NCBI GenBank assembly: GCA_001970955.1
Contig: MPUH01001138.1
Location: forward strand, 1 to 23,114
Direction of reading: 5' to 3'
Source of the DNA: Stentor coeruleus
Lineage: Eukaryota; Ciliophora; Heterotrichea; Heterotrichida; Stentoridae
DNA length: 23,114 bases
Shown here piece after piece: positions 6,605-15,180 of the stretch. Each line of letters begins with the position of its first letter. Positions within the stretch are counted from its first letter, which is position 1. Position numbers and translations under genes: made by a program. Below the pieces are notes generated by a model. The model made no database searches, was not told where the DNA came from, and was given only the letters and a program-made list of their open reading frames with translations.

Positions 6605-8164
6605 ATGGAAAATTCTATTGTTGACTGCATTATCGAAGGCAAATTCGATGAACTTGTTAAATGTATTTCCCTATACAACGAACGAATATATAAAATCAAA
6701 GACTCATTCGACAACACCTTAATCCACCAAGCATGTTCAAATGGACGAGCAGATATACTTGATTATATTCTAAAATATGTATTTTTCACCTAGGAAAAAA
6801 GTGCAGGTTCAACATCAACTGAGTTAATAAACTGGGTTAATCAACAAAATAACGAAGGATATACAGGTTTACATTTAGCTGTATCTAAAGGAAACTATGT
6901 ATCTATTATCTAGGTATTAGTAAAAATTCTTACACTTGCAGGTTGTAATATAAAGTCTAAAACTCCACTTGGACTTGATCCTGTACATTTAGCAGCACAG
7001 AGTGATTCACCTAATTTATTAGCATATTTCCATGAATTAGGACTAAGTGTTGAAAACTCAGATTCTAAAGGAGGGACTCCACTACACTGGGCTTCATATC
7101 TTGGGAGTTTTTACTCAACATCCCTCCTTTGTGCTTTAAAAGTCAACCTCAACATCCAAGATTCAGATGGAGAAACTCCTCTTCACTTAGCTGTAATAGC
7201 TGGGAATTCTCGAATAGGTAGACTTCTTCTTCTTAAAGGAGCTAATAAAAATTTCAAAGACCAAAAAGGTCGAACACCTCTAGATATCGCAATAACAAAG
7301 CATTCACAAGACTTTAAAGATATGCTTAAAGAACCAACTTTATTAGAAATCTACGGATATAAGCCACTTTTACGCCCATATAAAAAAAATTATGCCCCAT
7401 TCGCTAGTCTCATATCCCTTGAAATCCTTTGTTATATTCTCTTAGCATCATTTTGTTTTCCATGTAATATTTATATAGACAGCATCATCCCAGCATATAT
7501 TTATTCAATTAGCACTTTTTTAGTTATTATAATTGTCATAATTCTAGTCAACATAAACCCAGGATATGTTGAAAGTGAAAAACATCATACACTATCTGTA
7601 TTATCTAAATAGTCATTATATAACAATCTAAAATACTCAGAAATATGCCCAGATTGTGAAGTTTATAGACCACCACGTTCCCGTCATTGTCATTATTGCA
7701 ATCGTTGTGTAAATAAATTCGATCATCATTGCCAATGGGTAAATAATTGTATTGGGGCAAGAAACCTTGGGCTTTTTTATGTGTTTTTATTACTTGTGTG
7801 GATTAGTGATATTAATGCTATTATCATAACAATAGAAGTTTATGCTTATAAAAACTTACCATCTGGGACATCATCAATACCACATGGGTTTTCGATATTT
7901 ATTGCAGTTGTCGTTGGGATTATTGGCATATTTTCATTTTTCCCAATTGGATTATTGGTTTGGACTCATACAAGAAACTTTATTTCAGGTCAAACGACTA
8001 GTGAAAAATTCAGTAGGTCTGGAAGTAAAACTAAGAAATATAAGAGAACATGTTTGGGTAATTGTTCTGATATGTTCTTTAATAGGGATAATCCTGAGAT
8101 GATGTTAGAAGCTAATCAGAAGTATAAAAAAGACTTAGAAGTGACTTTGAAGGATTATAATTAA
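6605..8164 (+). CDS. Ankyrin-repeat DHHC palmitoyltransferase (AKR1/ZDHHC13/17 type), four exons
   Basis: Joining exons 6605-6778, 6794-6898, 6914-7597 and 7613-8164 gives a 504-residue S-acyltransferase of the ankyrin-DHHC type (yeast Akr1, animal ZDHHC17/13). These are Golgi or endomembrane enzymes that put palmitate on cysteines. About six ankyrin repeats fill residues 35-235 (e.g. [49 protein letters not shown]). Two membrane helices follow (about 256-275 and 286-306). The Cys-rich domain (333-367) is complete, with catalytic DHHC at 358-361. Two more helices (about 373-397 and 414-438) and the family's TTxE motif (TTSE, 449-452) come next. Read without splicing, the frame is stopped three times by TAG, each time at the end of a 15-nt intron. 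All zinc-binding Cys/His are present, so it should be active. Confidence 0.93.
6779..6793 (+). other. 15-nt intron 1 of DHHC gene
   Basis: GTATTTTTCACCTAG, phase 0, after the codon TAT. Its last three bases are an in-frame stop. Removing it keeps the ankyrin frame. Confidence 0.92.
6899..6913 (+). other. 15-nt intron 2 of DHHC gene
   Basis: GTATCTATTATCTAG, phase 0, after TAT within an ankyrin repeat. The repeat is continuous only when it is removed. Confidence 0.92.
7598..7612 (+). other. 15-nt intron 3 of DHHC gene
   Basis: GTATTATCTAAATAG, phase 0, between the second membrane helix and the Cys-rich DHHC domain. Confidence 0.92.
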
Positions 8165-8247
8165 CAGAGAATGAGGTATAAAAAAAAAACCTAAGTCATT
8201 AGGGAAATTTAAATATTGAAAGGATAATTAGAGGATATTATTAGATT

Positions 8248-9603
8248 ATGTATGCTGAAGAAAGATTAGAACAGGTCGAACAGATTATAGAACAACTTCT
8301 ATCTTCTGAAGATCAGTACTCACCATTGAAAAGTCTTTTAGATAGCTTGCCTACATTACTTAAGGTAGATGAAGCTATTATGAGTTATAGGAAAAAAGCT
8401 AAGGAACTTAGAGAACAACTTAAGACTAATAAAACTTTGATTAAACAATGCTCGGATAATTTGTATACGTATGAGGCTAGAGCTAAGTCAACACTTGAAG
8501 CTGCAACATTGAAAAGAGATAAAGATAATAGAACTTTAGCTACAAGACTTGCGGCTGTACAAAACTCAATAACTCAAATGAGTCTTGATAATCAACTAGC
8601 TGTCAAATCACAAGAAGTTCATATAAAGCAAGAATCTAATACTATAATACAACAAGTAGACAATCAGCTTAAATCTCAATTAAGTGAACTTACATCAAAA
8701 CTTACTAGTACAAGAGAAGATGGGAAAAAATTCCATTCACGTTTAACTGAAGGGGCTAATAAAATCGTTGAAGAAATCAAAAGTTTTGAAGATGTTAATA
8801 GAATAAGAATAGAAACAATGCAAAAACAAGGTAGAGGAAATGATATAACTAAAACTTATGGAAAAGATAATCTTAGGAATTGGCTGTTTAGAGAAATAAG
8901 TTCTAGACTTGATAAAGGAATTGAAAATTGTAAGAAAACTTTTGAAAAAAAGTTCAAGAATTTAAGTCTTCAGTACAATCAGCAATTGCTAAGTTTGAGA
9001 AGTGAAGTTGAGATTATGAGGGAAGGACTTCCAAAAACAGAAACTTCTCAATCTACGGTATCAAAGACAGAACAGTATATGGATTCAGCTAAAAAACTTA
9101 TAACTCAATTAACAGGGTTTTATTCACAGAGTTTTGAAAAAATTGAAGGGGAATTGAAAGCTCATGATGCTGATATAGAGAAGATTAATAGTAATACTGA
9201 AGATGCTAAGGATTTTAAAGAAGCTAAGGAAGAGTTTGTAAAGAGTAAAAGGTCGGTAAAAGAAGTTGAGGATAGAATTGATGCGGATTTGTATGTTGTT
9301 CATGATAATTTGAAGAAAGCTAGGATGTTTGCTAATGAGTGTGAGTCTGGTCCTGAAAAATTAAAAGATGATTTAGTTAAGATTAAGAGAATCACAAGCT
9401 CTTATGAAATGAGTAAAAAAGTTACTAGAGATAAGCTTAAAAGTATAGCTGAAAAGATAGCAGCAATTGAATTAAAAATTGCTATTATTAATAAGCAAAG
9501 AGGTGAAGAGCAAAAAGAATCTGAAGAAAAAATGGTGAAAATCTTCTCTCAAACTATGTCTCGTATATCAGTCCAAGTTGATTCTCAGTTTAGCGTAATT
9601 TAA
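8248..9603 (+). CDS. Coiled-coil protein, unidentified
   Basis: A 451-residue protein that is almost entirely predicted helix, with Glu/Lys-rich heptad-like segments (about 1-20, 45-190, 215-265, 290-440) and no recognised globular domain. A polar, glycine-containing break at about 193-210 (QGRGNDITKTYGKDN) and a Ser/Thr-rich one at about 262-275 separate the rods. There is no membrane segment or signal peptide. It starts 83 bp after the stop of the DHHC gene on the same strand; the leader is purine-rich. A cytoskeletal or basal-body structural protein would fit a ciliate, but nothing in the sequence proves it. The start is the first ATG and the stop is TAA. Confidence 0.8.
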   Translation: MYAEERLEQVEQIIEQLLSSEDQYSPLKSLLDSLPTLLKVDEAIMSYRKKAKELREQLKTNKTLIKQCSDNLYTYEARAKSTLEAATLKRDKDNRTLATRLAAVQNSITQMSLDNQLAVKSQEVHIKQESNTIIQQVDNQLKSQLSELTSKLTSTREDGKKFHSRLTEGANKIVEEIKSFEDVNRIRIETMQKQGRGNDITKTYGKDNLRNWLFREISSRLDKGIENCKKTFEKKFKNLSLQYNQQLLSLRSEVEIMREGLPKTETSQSTVSKTEQYMDSAKKLITQLTGFYSQSFEKIEGELKAHDADIEKINSNTEDAKDFKEAKEEFVKSKRSVKEVEDRIDADLYVVHDNLKKARMFANECESGPEKLKDDLVKIKRITSSYEMSKKVTRDKLKSIAEKIAAIELKIAIINKQRGEEQKESEEKMVKIFSQTMSRISVQVDSQFSVI

Positions 9604-10325
9604 GGTATTTCATAACAAAAGTTAAAAATATATCATTACTACATATCATAAAATCGCTAAAATAGATAAGTTTTATTAAAGGTAAAAATAATATACACTG
9701 TTTCCAATTAGATAAAGTATTATAATTTACTAAATATACTGTAAAATACTTGATAATTTTTTTAATCCTATATGCTAAATATTATCATTAAATAAAGTAA
9801 AGGCTTATAATATATAAATTAAGTTAGCTACTGAAGTATTAAAAACATATTGTTAAGAAAATTAAATTATAATGCTGAGATAGCTTAATTATCAAGTAAA
9901 CTTTATAAATAATCTGACCACATCTCATTTGGAAATTTATTTTATTTAACACGAAACTCTTAGCAAGTATAAAGCGACTTAGCCATAAATATAAATTATA
10001 TATTCCAAATAATTTCCATTAAACAAGAAGTTATGAAGTGTTTTTATTAGGAATAACATATTTTTTTTACAATAAAAAATCAAATGATAATAGTTGAATC
10101 ATTACATGATGATTATACAAAATAAAATAATAATCATAATGTTATATCCTTATAAGCTTTTAGATATAACAAAATTCTGTTATTCTTTTTATAACAATCT
10201 TATAAAAAATTGCATAAAGATAAAAAAACTTTTATAGATAAATCATCATACAATTTTCCTCTTATTACTTAAGATTATTTCTCTATAATAAAAGGTCAAT
10301 GTGTACATTGATAATTTAAATTACA
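9604..10325. other. AT-rich gene-poor stretch
   Basis: 722 bp of very AT-rich DNA with frequent stops in all frames and no clear strand skew. I see no gene, RNA gene or long repeat. A short tRNA-like run near 9870-9910 was examined and rejected. Confidence 0.6.
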
Positions 10326-10589
10326 CTATTTCTTACTTGATAATAAAGCATTTTCAGTACCTCCTGTGCTACATTTAGGGAGATTTGCATTACCTCCAAA
10401 ACGAGGTGAATGTACAACATAATCTACTGATCTTTGCCTAGTTTCCTTTAATCTAAATGGTGAAAAACTGTTTTGCTCAGTCATTTCGCTATCTTGGAGT
10501 TTAGGTTCTTTGCAAACTGTCTCATTAGGTTCTTTAGGATCATCAATGATAATGCAGCACTTGCAAAACGATTTGAGTATCAGCCTCAT
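10326..10589 (-). CDS. Possible small protein with N-terminal cysteine cluster
   Basis: An 87-codon ATG-to-TAG frame standing alone in AT-rich DNA and clearly richer in G and C than its surroundings, which favours real coding. The protein begins with a short hydrophobic/basic stretch holding a Cys cluster (SFCKCCIII, about 7-15). It continues as a polar, Ser/Pro/Glu-rich, probably disordered chain (e.g. DPKEPNETVCKEP, HSPRFGGNANLP) ending LLSSKK. The Cys cluster could be an S-acylation anchor; that is a guess. Against it: no homolog is recognised, and the upstream DNA lacks the sense-strand C excess seen before the other genes. It could be an unspliced exon of a longer gene. Confidence 0.5.
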   Translation of the reverse strand: MRLILKSFCKCCIIIDDPKEPNETVCKEPKLQDSEMTEQNSFSPFRLKETRQRSVDYVVHSPRFGGNANLPKCSTGGTENALLSSKK

Positions 10590-11102
10590 TCTTTATATTT
10601 ATTAATCAACTTCTCTTAATACCAAATCTTATAAAAATTCATAAAATTATGAGAAAACTCATTGATTGCCACTATCATATTCAATGCTTGATAACAAAAG
10701 CTTTATCCAGAACTTTAATGGAAAACTATAGCAAACATATGTAATGTGGGAAACAAAAACAACCTGAACTATTTCCACAAAGTATCTGTTTATTTTAAGA
10801 TTGCTAGAATCTTTTAAGATTATATAAAAATTAGACAATTTAAAGTGCTTATGCAGTCTTAGAAAAGATTATAGAAATCACTAGTCATTTGTTGAAGATA
10901 CTTAATGATAATATTATTTTTTATTTGTCCATGTTTAGTATTACTAGGCTGATATTATTTAGAAATTGTCTAATGATAACTAAAACAAATTCTTCATCAC
11001 AGATTACAACAATTTTAATTGAGGATAAAAATTATGAATAAGGTAAAATATTCAAGATATATATTGCAAGTTATAGCTAAAATTAAATAACTATCAGATT
11101 AG
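10590..11102. other. AT-rich stretch upstream of the small minus-strand frame
   Basis: 513 bp of AT-rich DNA with no supported gene. A 12-bp inverted match (10830-10841 with 10973-10984) is within what chance gives in such DNA. Confidence 0.55.
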
Positions 11103-11347
11103 CATTATCTTACATATATTATCTAAATTCAATCGAATTTCCTAAATTTAAAAAATAATAAAATCAATTTACACATAAAATTTAAAATCTCTTGCAAAAT
11201 TCTTTTCTACATCATTAAATCTAANCATTATCTTACATATATTATCTAAATTCAATCGAATTTCCTAAATTTAAAAAATAATAAAATCAGTTTACACATA
11301 AAATTTAAACTCTCTTGCAAAATTCTTTTCTACATCATTAAATCTAA
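11103..11347. repeat. 123-bp direct repeat broken by a single N (likely assembly join)
   Basis: Bases 11103-11224 and 11226-11347 are two adjacent 122-bp copies differing at two positions (AATCAATT versus AATCAGTT, and TAAAATCTC versus TAAACTCTC). They are separated by the only ambiguous base of the window, N at 11225. A one-base gap placed exactly between near-identical copies is what results when two overlapping contig ends, perhaps two alleles, are joined without merging. The repeat is therefore probably not real in the genome. Confidence 0.8.
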
Positions 11348-11449
11348 ATAATAATTTAATTGATTTATCAAATTTCAACCAAACCCATAACTTTTACAAA
11401 TACCTCTTACACAAATTATTATTGAAAACATCTAAAATATAATAATTAA

Positions 11450-12817
11450 TCACATAGTATTAGCTTTCTGTCCTCCTCTAACCCATGAATGCATCAGTCC
11501 ATCTTCAGCATTGATTCTACTATCAGGAGCCCATTTTATACACTTATCCACTAAATCTACAATTTTAGGGTCGAAATTTTCTAACAACAAAGATATTGGG
11601 TGTATCCCTGGCTCAGCATGTCTTCTAAGTTTTCCACTAACTTCAACATAATAATGTTTTCTTTTCCCTTTAGCAATAAAATCCATAGGTGGTAAACCCA
11701 TAACTTCAACATACATTTTAAAAAGTTCCTGTTCATTATTTGCAGGGAATAAAGGATTTCCAGTTAAAAGTTCATAAATAATACATCCAGTTGACCATAC
11801 ATCAATAGAATTACCATATCCAGCTTCAATAACAATCTCAGGTGCTCTATAAAATCTACTTTGTATATAATCAAATACTTTATTCCCTTCTTGACATGCT
11901 GACCCAAAATCAATAACTTTAATACTACTTTTATTCTCAAATTTCAACAATATATTATCAGGTTTTAAATCACAATGTATAATCCCAACACTATGTACTG
12001 TTTTTAAAGCCATAAATAGTTGTACTGCTATTCTTCTAATCAATGGTATACTTGCCCCTTGGAAATTATTTTTATTTAAAAACTGGAACAAATTTAAAGA
12101 TAAAAGCTCAAAGACTAAACATAAATGCCCTCTAAACTCAAAACTTCTATGTTTTTTCACTATACAATTCACATCATTAGGATCAGCTTTAGCAAGTTCA
12201 TGTAAGATTTTGTTTTCTAAGTCCCCAGCTTTACGGTAAAGAATTTTATTTCTGATGATTTTCACAGCAACTTCGATATGACGTTTATAATCGTAGCATC
12301 TATATACTTGGCCAAAAGTCCCAGCGCCTAAGAATTCTTTAACTTCATATCGATATTCTAAATGGTCTCCGATTATTGTTTTGTAGTAGCCATCTTCATC
12401 ATCAAAAGACCTTTGGTTTTTTTCACAGTCTGAACCGACAAAGTAGATTTCTTCATAAAAACAGATTTCATTATGCTCGTAATCTGTGAGGATTTCGAAG
12501 TAGTCTAGTAAAGCTCGTGTTGGTGAGATGAAGTATACTTTTTGAGGTGGCTTCCTAGGTTTGATTTGCATTGGGAATAGATGAGGCTCTTTTCTGATGC
12601 TACTAGGAGATTTTGAATGAGATATTGATGATGATGATGAACTTTTACTAGACTCGTTATTAGGAGAACAGTGATAATTGTTTAGACTTGATGTAGAAGC
12701 AGTGCTGGACTTACCGGATTTGGATTTTTGTTCTCTTGTTGCTTGAGGGATTTCTAAGTAATCTGGAGTAAGAAGTGAAATGTTAAGAGATTGGTCAATG
12801 TGCTTTTCTGATTGCAT
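11450..12817 (-). CDS. DYRK-family dual-specificity protein kinase
   Basis: A 455-residue CMGC kinase of the DYRK group (class 2, DYRK2/3/4-like). These kinases autophosphorylate on an activation-loop Tyr and then act on Ser/Thr. The N-terminal region (to about 75) is Ser-rich and disordered. A DYRK-homology box follows (LLDYFEILTDYE, then ICFYEEIYFVG). Catalytic motifs: glycine loop GAGTFGQV, AVK with K186, HCDLKPDN (D283; DYRKs usually have KPEN), DFGSAC (D303) and YIQSRFYRAPE. The essential second Tyr of the YxY loop is kept (Y317); the first is Phe. WSTGCIIYELLTG and the CMGC insert follow. An open frame extends 27 bp upstream only through a TTG codon, so the ATG at 12817 is used. The stop is TGA. 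Substrates cannot be read from sequence. Confidence 0.92.
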   Translation of the reverse strand: MQSEKHIDQSLNISLLTPDYLEIPQATREQKSKSGKSSTASTSSLNNYHCSPNNESSKSSSSSSISHSKSPSSIRKEPHLFPMQIKPRKPPQKVYFISPTRALLDYFEILTDYEHNEICFYEEIYFVGSDCEKNQRSFDDEDGYYKTIIGDHLEYRYEVKEFLGAGTFGQVYRCYDYKRHIEVAVKIIRNKILYRKAGDLENKILHELAKADPNDVNCIVKKHRSFEFRGHLCLVFELLSLNLFQFLNKNNFQGASIPLIRRIAVQLFMALKTVHSVGIIHCDLKPDNILLKFENKSSIKVIDFGSACQEGNKVFDYIQSRFYRAPEIVIEAGYGNSIDVWSTGCIIYELLTGNPLFPANNEQELFKMYVEVMGLPPMDFIAKGKRKHYYVEVSGKLRRHAEPGIHPISLLLENFDPKIVDLVDKCIKWAPDSRINAEDGLMHSWVRGGQKANTM

Positions 12818-13925
12818 TTGTAAATAATATTTAATGTTTGTCAATGTTTTTAAAGATTTTAATAGGTGGGCAGAGGATAGATGATGGAAAAATGAAGATG
12901 GAGAATAAGTTTTAAGAGAAGGGAAGATAGTTATTGAGGTGAGGAAGATAGGGATTAATATTTAAGATTATAGAGGTAATGAAAAAGCAGGGAAATATAG
13001 AGTTGAAAAATTACTTGAAAAATGGATGGAATTGCGGGAAAATGATTAAGTAAAAAATGCATAATGTAGAGGGAAATGAGAATTTAGGAAAAAAATGCTG
13101 ATTATAAGGAAGATGAAATTAACCCATATAAACTCCAATTCCAATGAATTAAAATATTCTTCCTTGAATAATTTCCTTCCTGCTTGTTCGCTATTTTATA
13201 TATTTCTCAATAGAGTTGCATAGTATTAGAGTAAGCCAATAAGCTTTATAGACCGATTATTTTGTACACTATTTTATTGATTTATGATATAATCTAAAGA
13301 GAAATTGCAATTTTTATTCGCCTATTTAAAAATCACCAGTCACATATCTTAATATTCAAAGAATTTATTTTTTATTCAATTTTTAGTAACTAACATAAAT
13401 TTATATTCAGAAATTACATTGGCAAACTTAATTAAAAATATCCTGGATATACCATATATATCTAGAAATGGGGAATCATTAACTTTTAAAATAGCTTCCA
13501 AAAATTTGGAGAAAAAAATGACCTGCGAATTTTCTCTGATGCTGATTTTTTGTGACATTTTTATGAACTTACACTATTATTAAGAGAGCTATAATTTTCA
13601 TCCTTAAAATAATATAATTATGGTTATGCCCTTTTTTATACGTACCTCAGCTGATTCTGGTTTAGGACATAAAACAGAAAATCCAATGAAGCTTAAAACT
13701 TCTTACTGTATAAAAGATGCGAAGCTACAAAATGAAAATTATTTAAATCTAATATATATATAATACCTTCCTATTTCTCTTCCTTATAACATTAGCCTAT
13801 CATAAAAAAACAACAAAATAAGTATCATTATCTAAAATCTCAGACTACATCCTATCAATAACCCAATAAAAATTCTTATTCCTCTATGCTACTATTCATA
13901 TCATTCATATTTAAATTCAAATAAA
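12818..13925. other. Divergent spacer between DYRK and C2-like genes
   Basis: 1108 bp. Bases 12845-12960 are extremely purine/G-rich on plus (about 37 G, 1 C), the 5' flank of the minus-strand DYRK gene. Bases 13801-13920 are C-rich on plus (about 25 C, 3 G), the 5' flank of the plus-strand gene. In the middle, 13354-13579 is open on both strands: minus 13558-13376 with an ATG and 60 codons, and plus without an early ATG. A 47-codon ATG frame lies at 13620-13763 plus. None has a recognisable product, so I do not call them genes. Confidence 0.5.
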
Positions 13926-15155
13926 ATGGCATTACTCGAAGTAAGATTAGTCAGAATTGATATTCCAAACAACACAAACATAACTTGCTGTATTTACAGT
14001 AACTCAAACAAAATAGGTATTCTTTCATCTCTAGAATATAACGACCGAGAAAACTGTTTATTAATCCCAATGAACGGTAATCTCAAAATTGTTGTCACAT
14101 CAAACCAGTTTCCAATTGGTTCTGTAACTTTTCCTTTTACCCTACTAAATGAAAGTGGCTGTCTTTGGCTTCCAATAATCCCATCAGGATCATCAGATTA
14201 TATCGACACATTACCAGAAGAGCTGAGTTCCCCAAAAATCCTCCTTTACTTTGAAAAAAAAACTCAAGAAGAATCTGATGATAAAATCGATGAACTTGTT
14301 GAGACTAAAGAAAAGCTAAGAATGCTCACACAAACATATCAAGAATTTCTTAAAACAACTAAAATTAGGGAGTTTGATTTGATTAAGTCTTTAGAAGATA
14401 AAGAAACTGAAATACAAGATTATATAGAGCAGTTAAGTAAAACACAAAGTAGGATTTTCAGTCTTCTAGCTGAAAAAAAACATCTTTCAGACTCTTTATC
14501 TAGAATCCAAGTTGAAATGTCTTATGACAGTAACTCTGAAATCCGTGAAGAACTCGAATTAACCCGTCAAGAACTAATAAAATCTGAGTCTAACAACAAC
14601 CAACTGCTTAAAAAAATTGAAGACCTTTCAAGCGAATGGAGTTACCTTGAAGAAGAATCAAAACACAGCAAAGAAAACGATTACTTAACCCAAATCTCTC
14701 AATTACGTCAAGAACTTGATTTAAAAAACCGTGAAATTTCCCTTCTTAAATCCTATAGTCCACAAATCCTAAGTGATATTTCAAATAAACCCCAATCTTA
14801 TGGAAAACCTTTAATCGATTTCACTGATACAACCAAATCTTCTAAACCTCAAAAACTCCTAAGTTCATCAAGTACTGACATTCTTCAAAACAATTCATTT
14901 ATACTCGAAAGTATCCAAGCATCCATGATCTCAGAAGAAGAAAATCTCATACCAAATAATCTTTATTCCCAACCATGTTCTAGAGGATTATCTCCAGGTA
15001 TTAAAGAATTTATGAAAGGACGCTTAGAACCAGATAAAAACATAAAAACTTCATTTAGAGGATCCACAATTTCAAGCCAAAACAAATCACGATATATCCC
15101 AATAGCCACATCAAAAAGACTTAATCAATCAGTTGAAAGGAAATTCAGCAAATAA
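13926..15155 (+). CDS. C2-like domain plus coiled-coil protein, unidentified
   Basis: A 409-residue protein. Residues 1-112 alternate short hydrophobic strands and turns (LLEVRLVRIDI, NLKIVVTSNQF, CLWLPIIP, KILLYFEKK), like the beta-sandwich of a divergent C2 domain. No calcium-binding Asp cluster is evident, so it would be a calcium-independent membrane- or protein-binding type if C2 at all. A coiled coil runs from about 115 to 285, and the tail (286-409) is Ser/Lys-rich and disordered. C2-plus-coiled-coil layouts are common in centriolar and ciliary transition-zone proteins, but no specific family is recognised. Its stop codon lies 25 bp from the stop of the convergent CEP164-like gene, which may be coincidence. 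The start ATG follows a C-rich leader. Confidence 0.82.
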   Translation: MALLEVRLVRIDIPNNTNITCCIYSNSNKIGILSSLEYNDRENCLLIPMNGNLKIVVTSNQFPIGSVTFPFTLLNESGCLWLPIIPSGSSDYIDTLPEELSSPKILLYFEKKTQEESDDKIDELVETKEKLRMLTQTYQEFLKTTKIREFDLIKSLEDKETEIQDYIEQLSKTQSRIFSLLAEKKHLSDSLSRIQVEMSYDSNSEIREELELTRQELIKSESNNNQLLKKIEDLSSEWSYLEEESKHSKENDYLTQISQLRQELDLKNREISLLKSYSPQILSDISNKPQSYGKPLIDFTDTTKSSKPQKLLSSSSTDILQNNSFILESIQASMISEEENLIPNNLYSQPCSRGLSPGIKEFMKGRLEPDKNIKTSFRGSTISSQNKSRYIPIATSKRLNQSVERKFSK

Positions 15156-15180
15156 TTTTTTATTCAATAAAATTTATAAA
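15156..15180. terminator. 25-bp convergent 3' region with AATAAA on both strands
   Basis: Only 25 bases lie between the TAA at 15153-15155 (plus gene) and the TAG at 15183-15181 (minus gene). They hold AATAAA on plus (15166-15171) and AATAAA on minus (15164-15159), nearly back to back. These are plausible polyadenylation signals. Cleavage sites would then fall inside the other gene, giving overlapping 3' ends. Such hexamers are also frequent by chance in DNA this AT-rich. Confidence 0.45.

Noticed and set aside
7842..8102. Overlapping plus-strand open frame inside the last DHHC exon
   Set aside because: It is out of frame with the conserved membrane helices and TTxE motif and has no recognisable content.
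6605..8164. DHHC gene read as a pseudogene, or as using TAG as a sense codon
   Set aside because: Each TAG is the end of a 15-nt GTA...TAG segment whose removal restores a complete, conserved protein. The CEP164-like gene shows the same pattern, and TAG also ends several genes.
9865..9925. tRNA-like run (GCTGAGATAGCTTA)
   Set aside because: No matching acceptor stem or T-arm sequence follows at the right distance.
10830..10984. 12-bp inverted repeat as ends of a small mobile element
   Set aside because: About one such match is expected by chance in this much AT-rich DNA; no target duplication or second copy was seen.
4550..12817. Blepharisma-type code with TGA read as Trp
   Set aside because: TGA closes the SEM1-like and DYRK-like frames where their families end, and conserved proteins rich in Trp use TGG throughout. 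Reading through either TGA adds only 3-6 codons, so the two stops alone are weak evidence, but the lack of internal TGA decides it.
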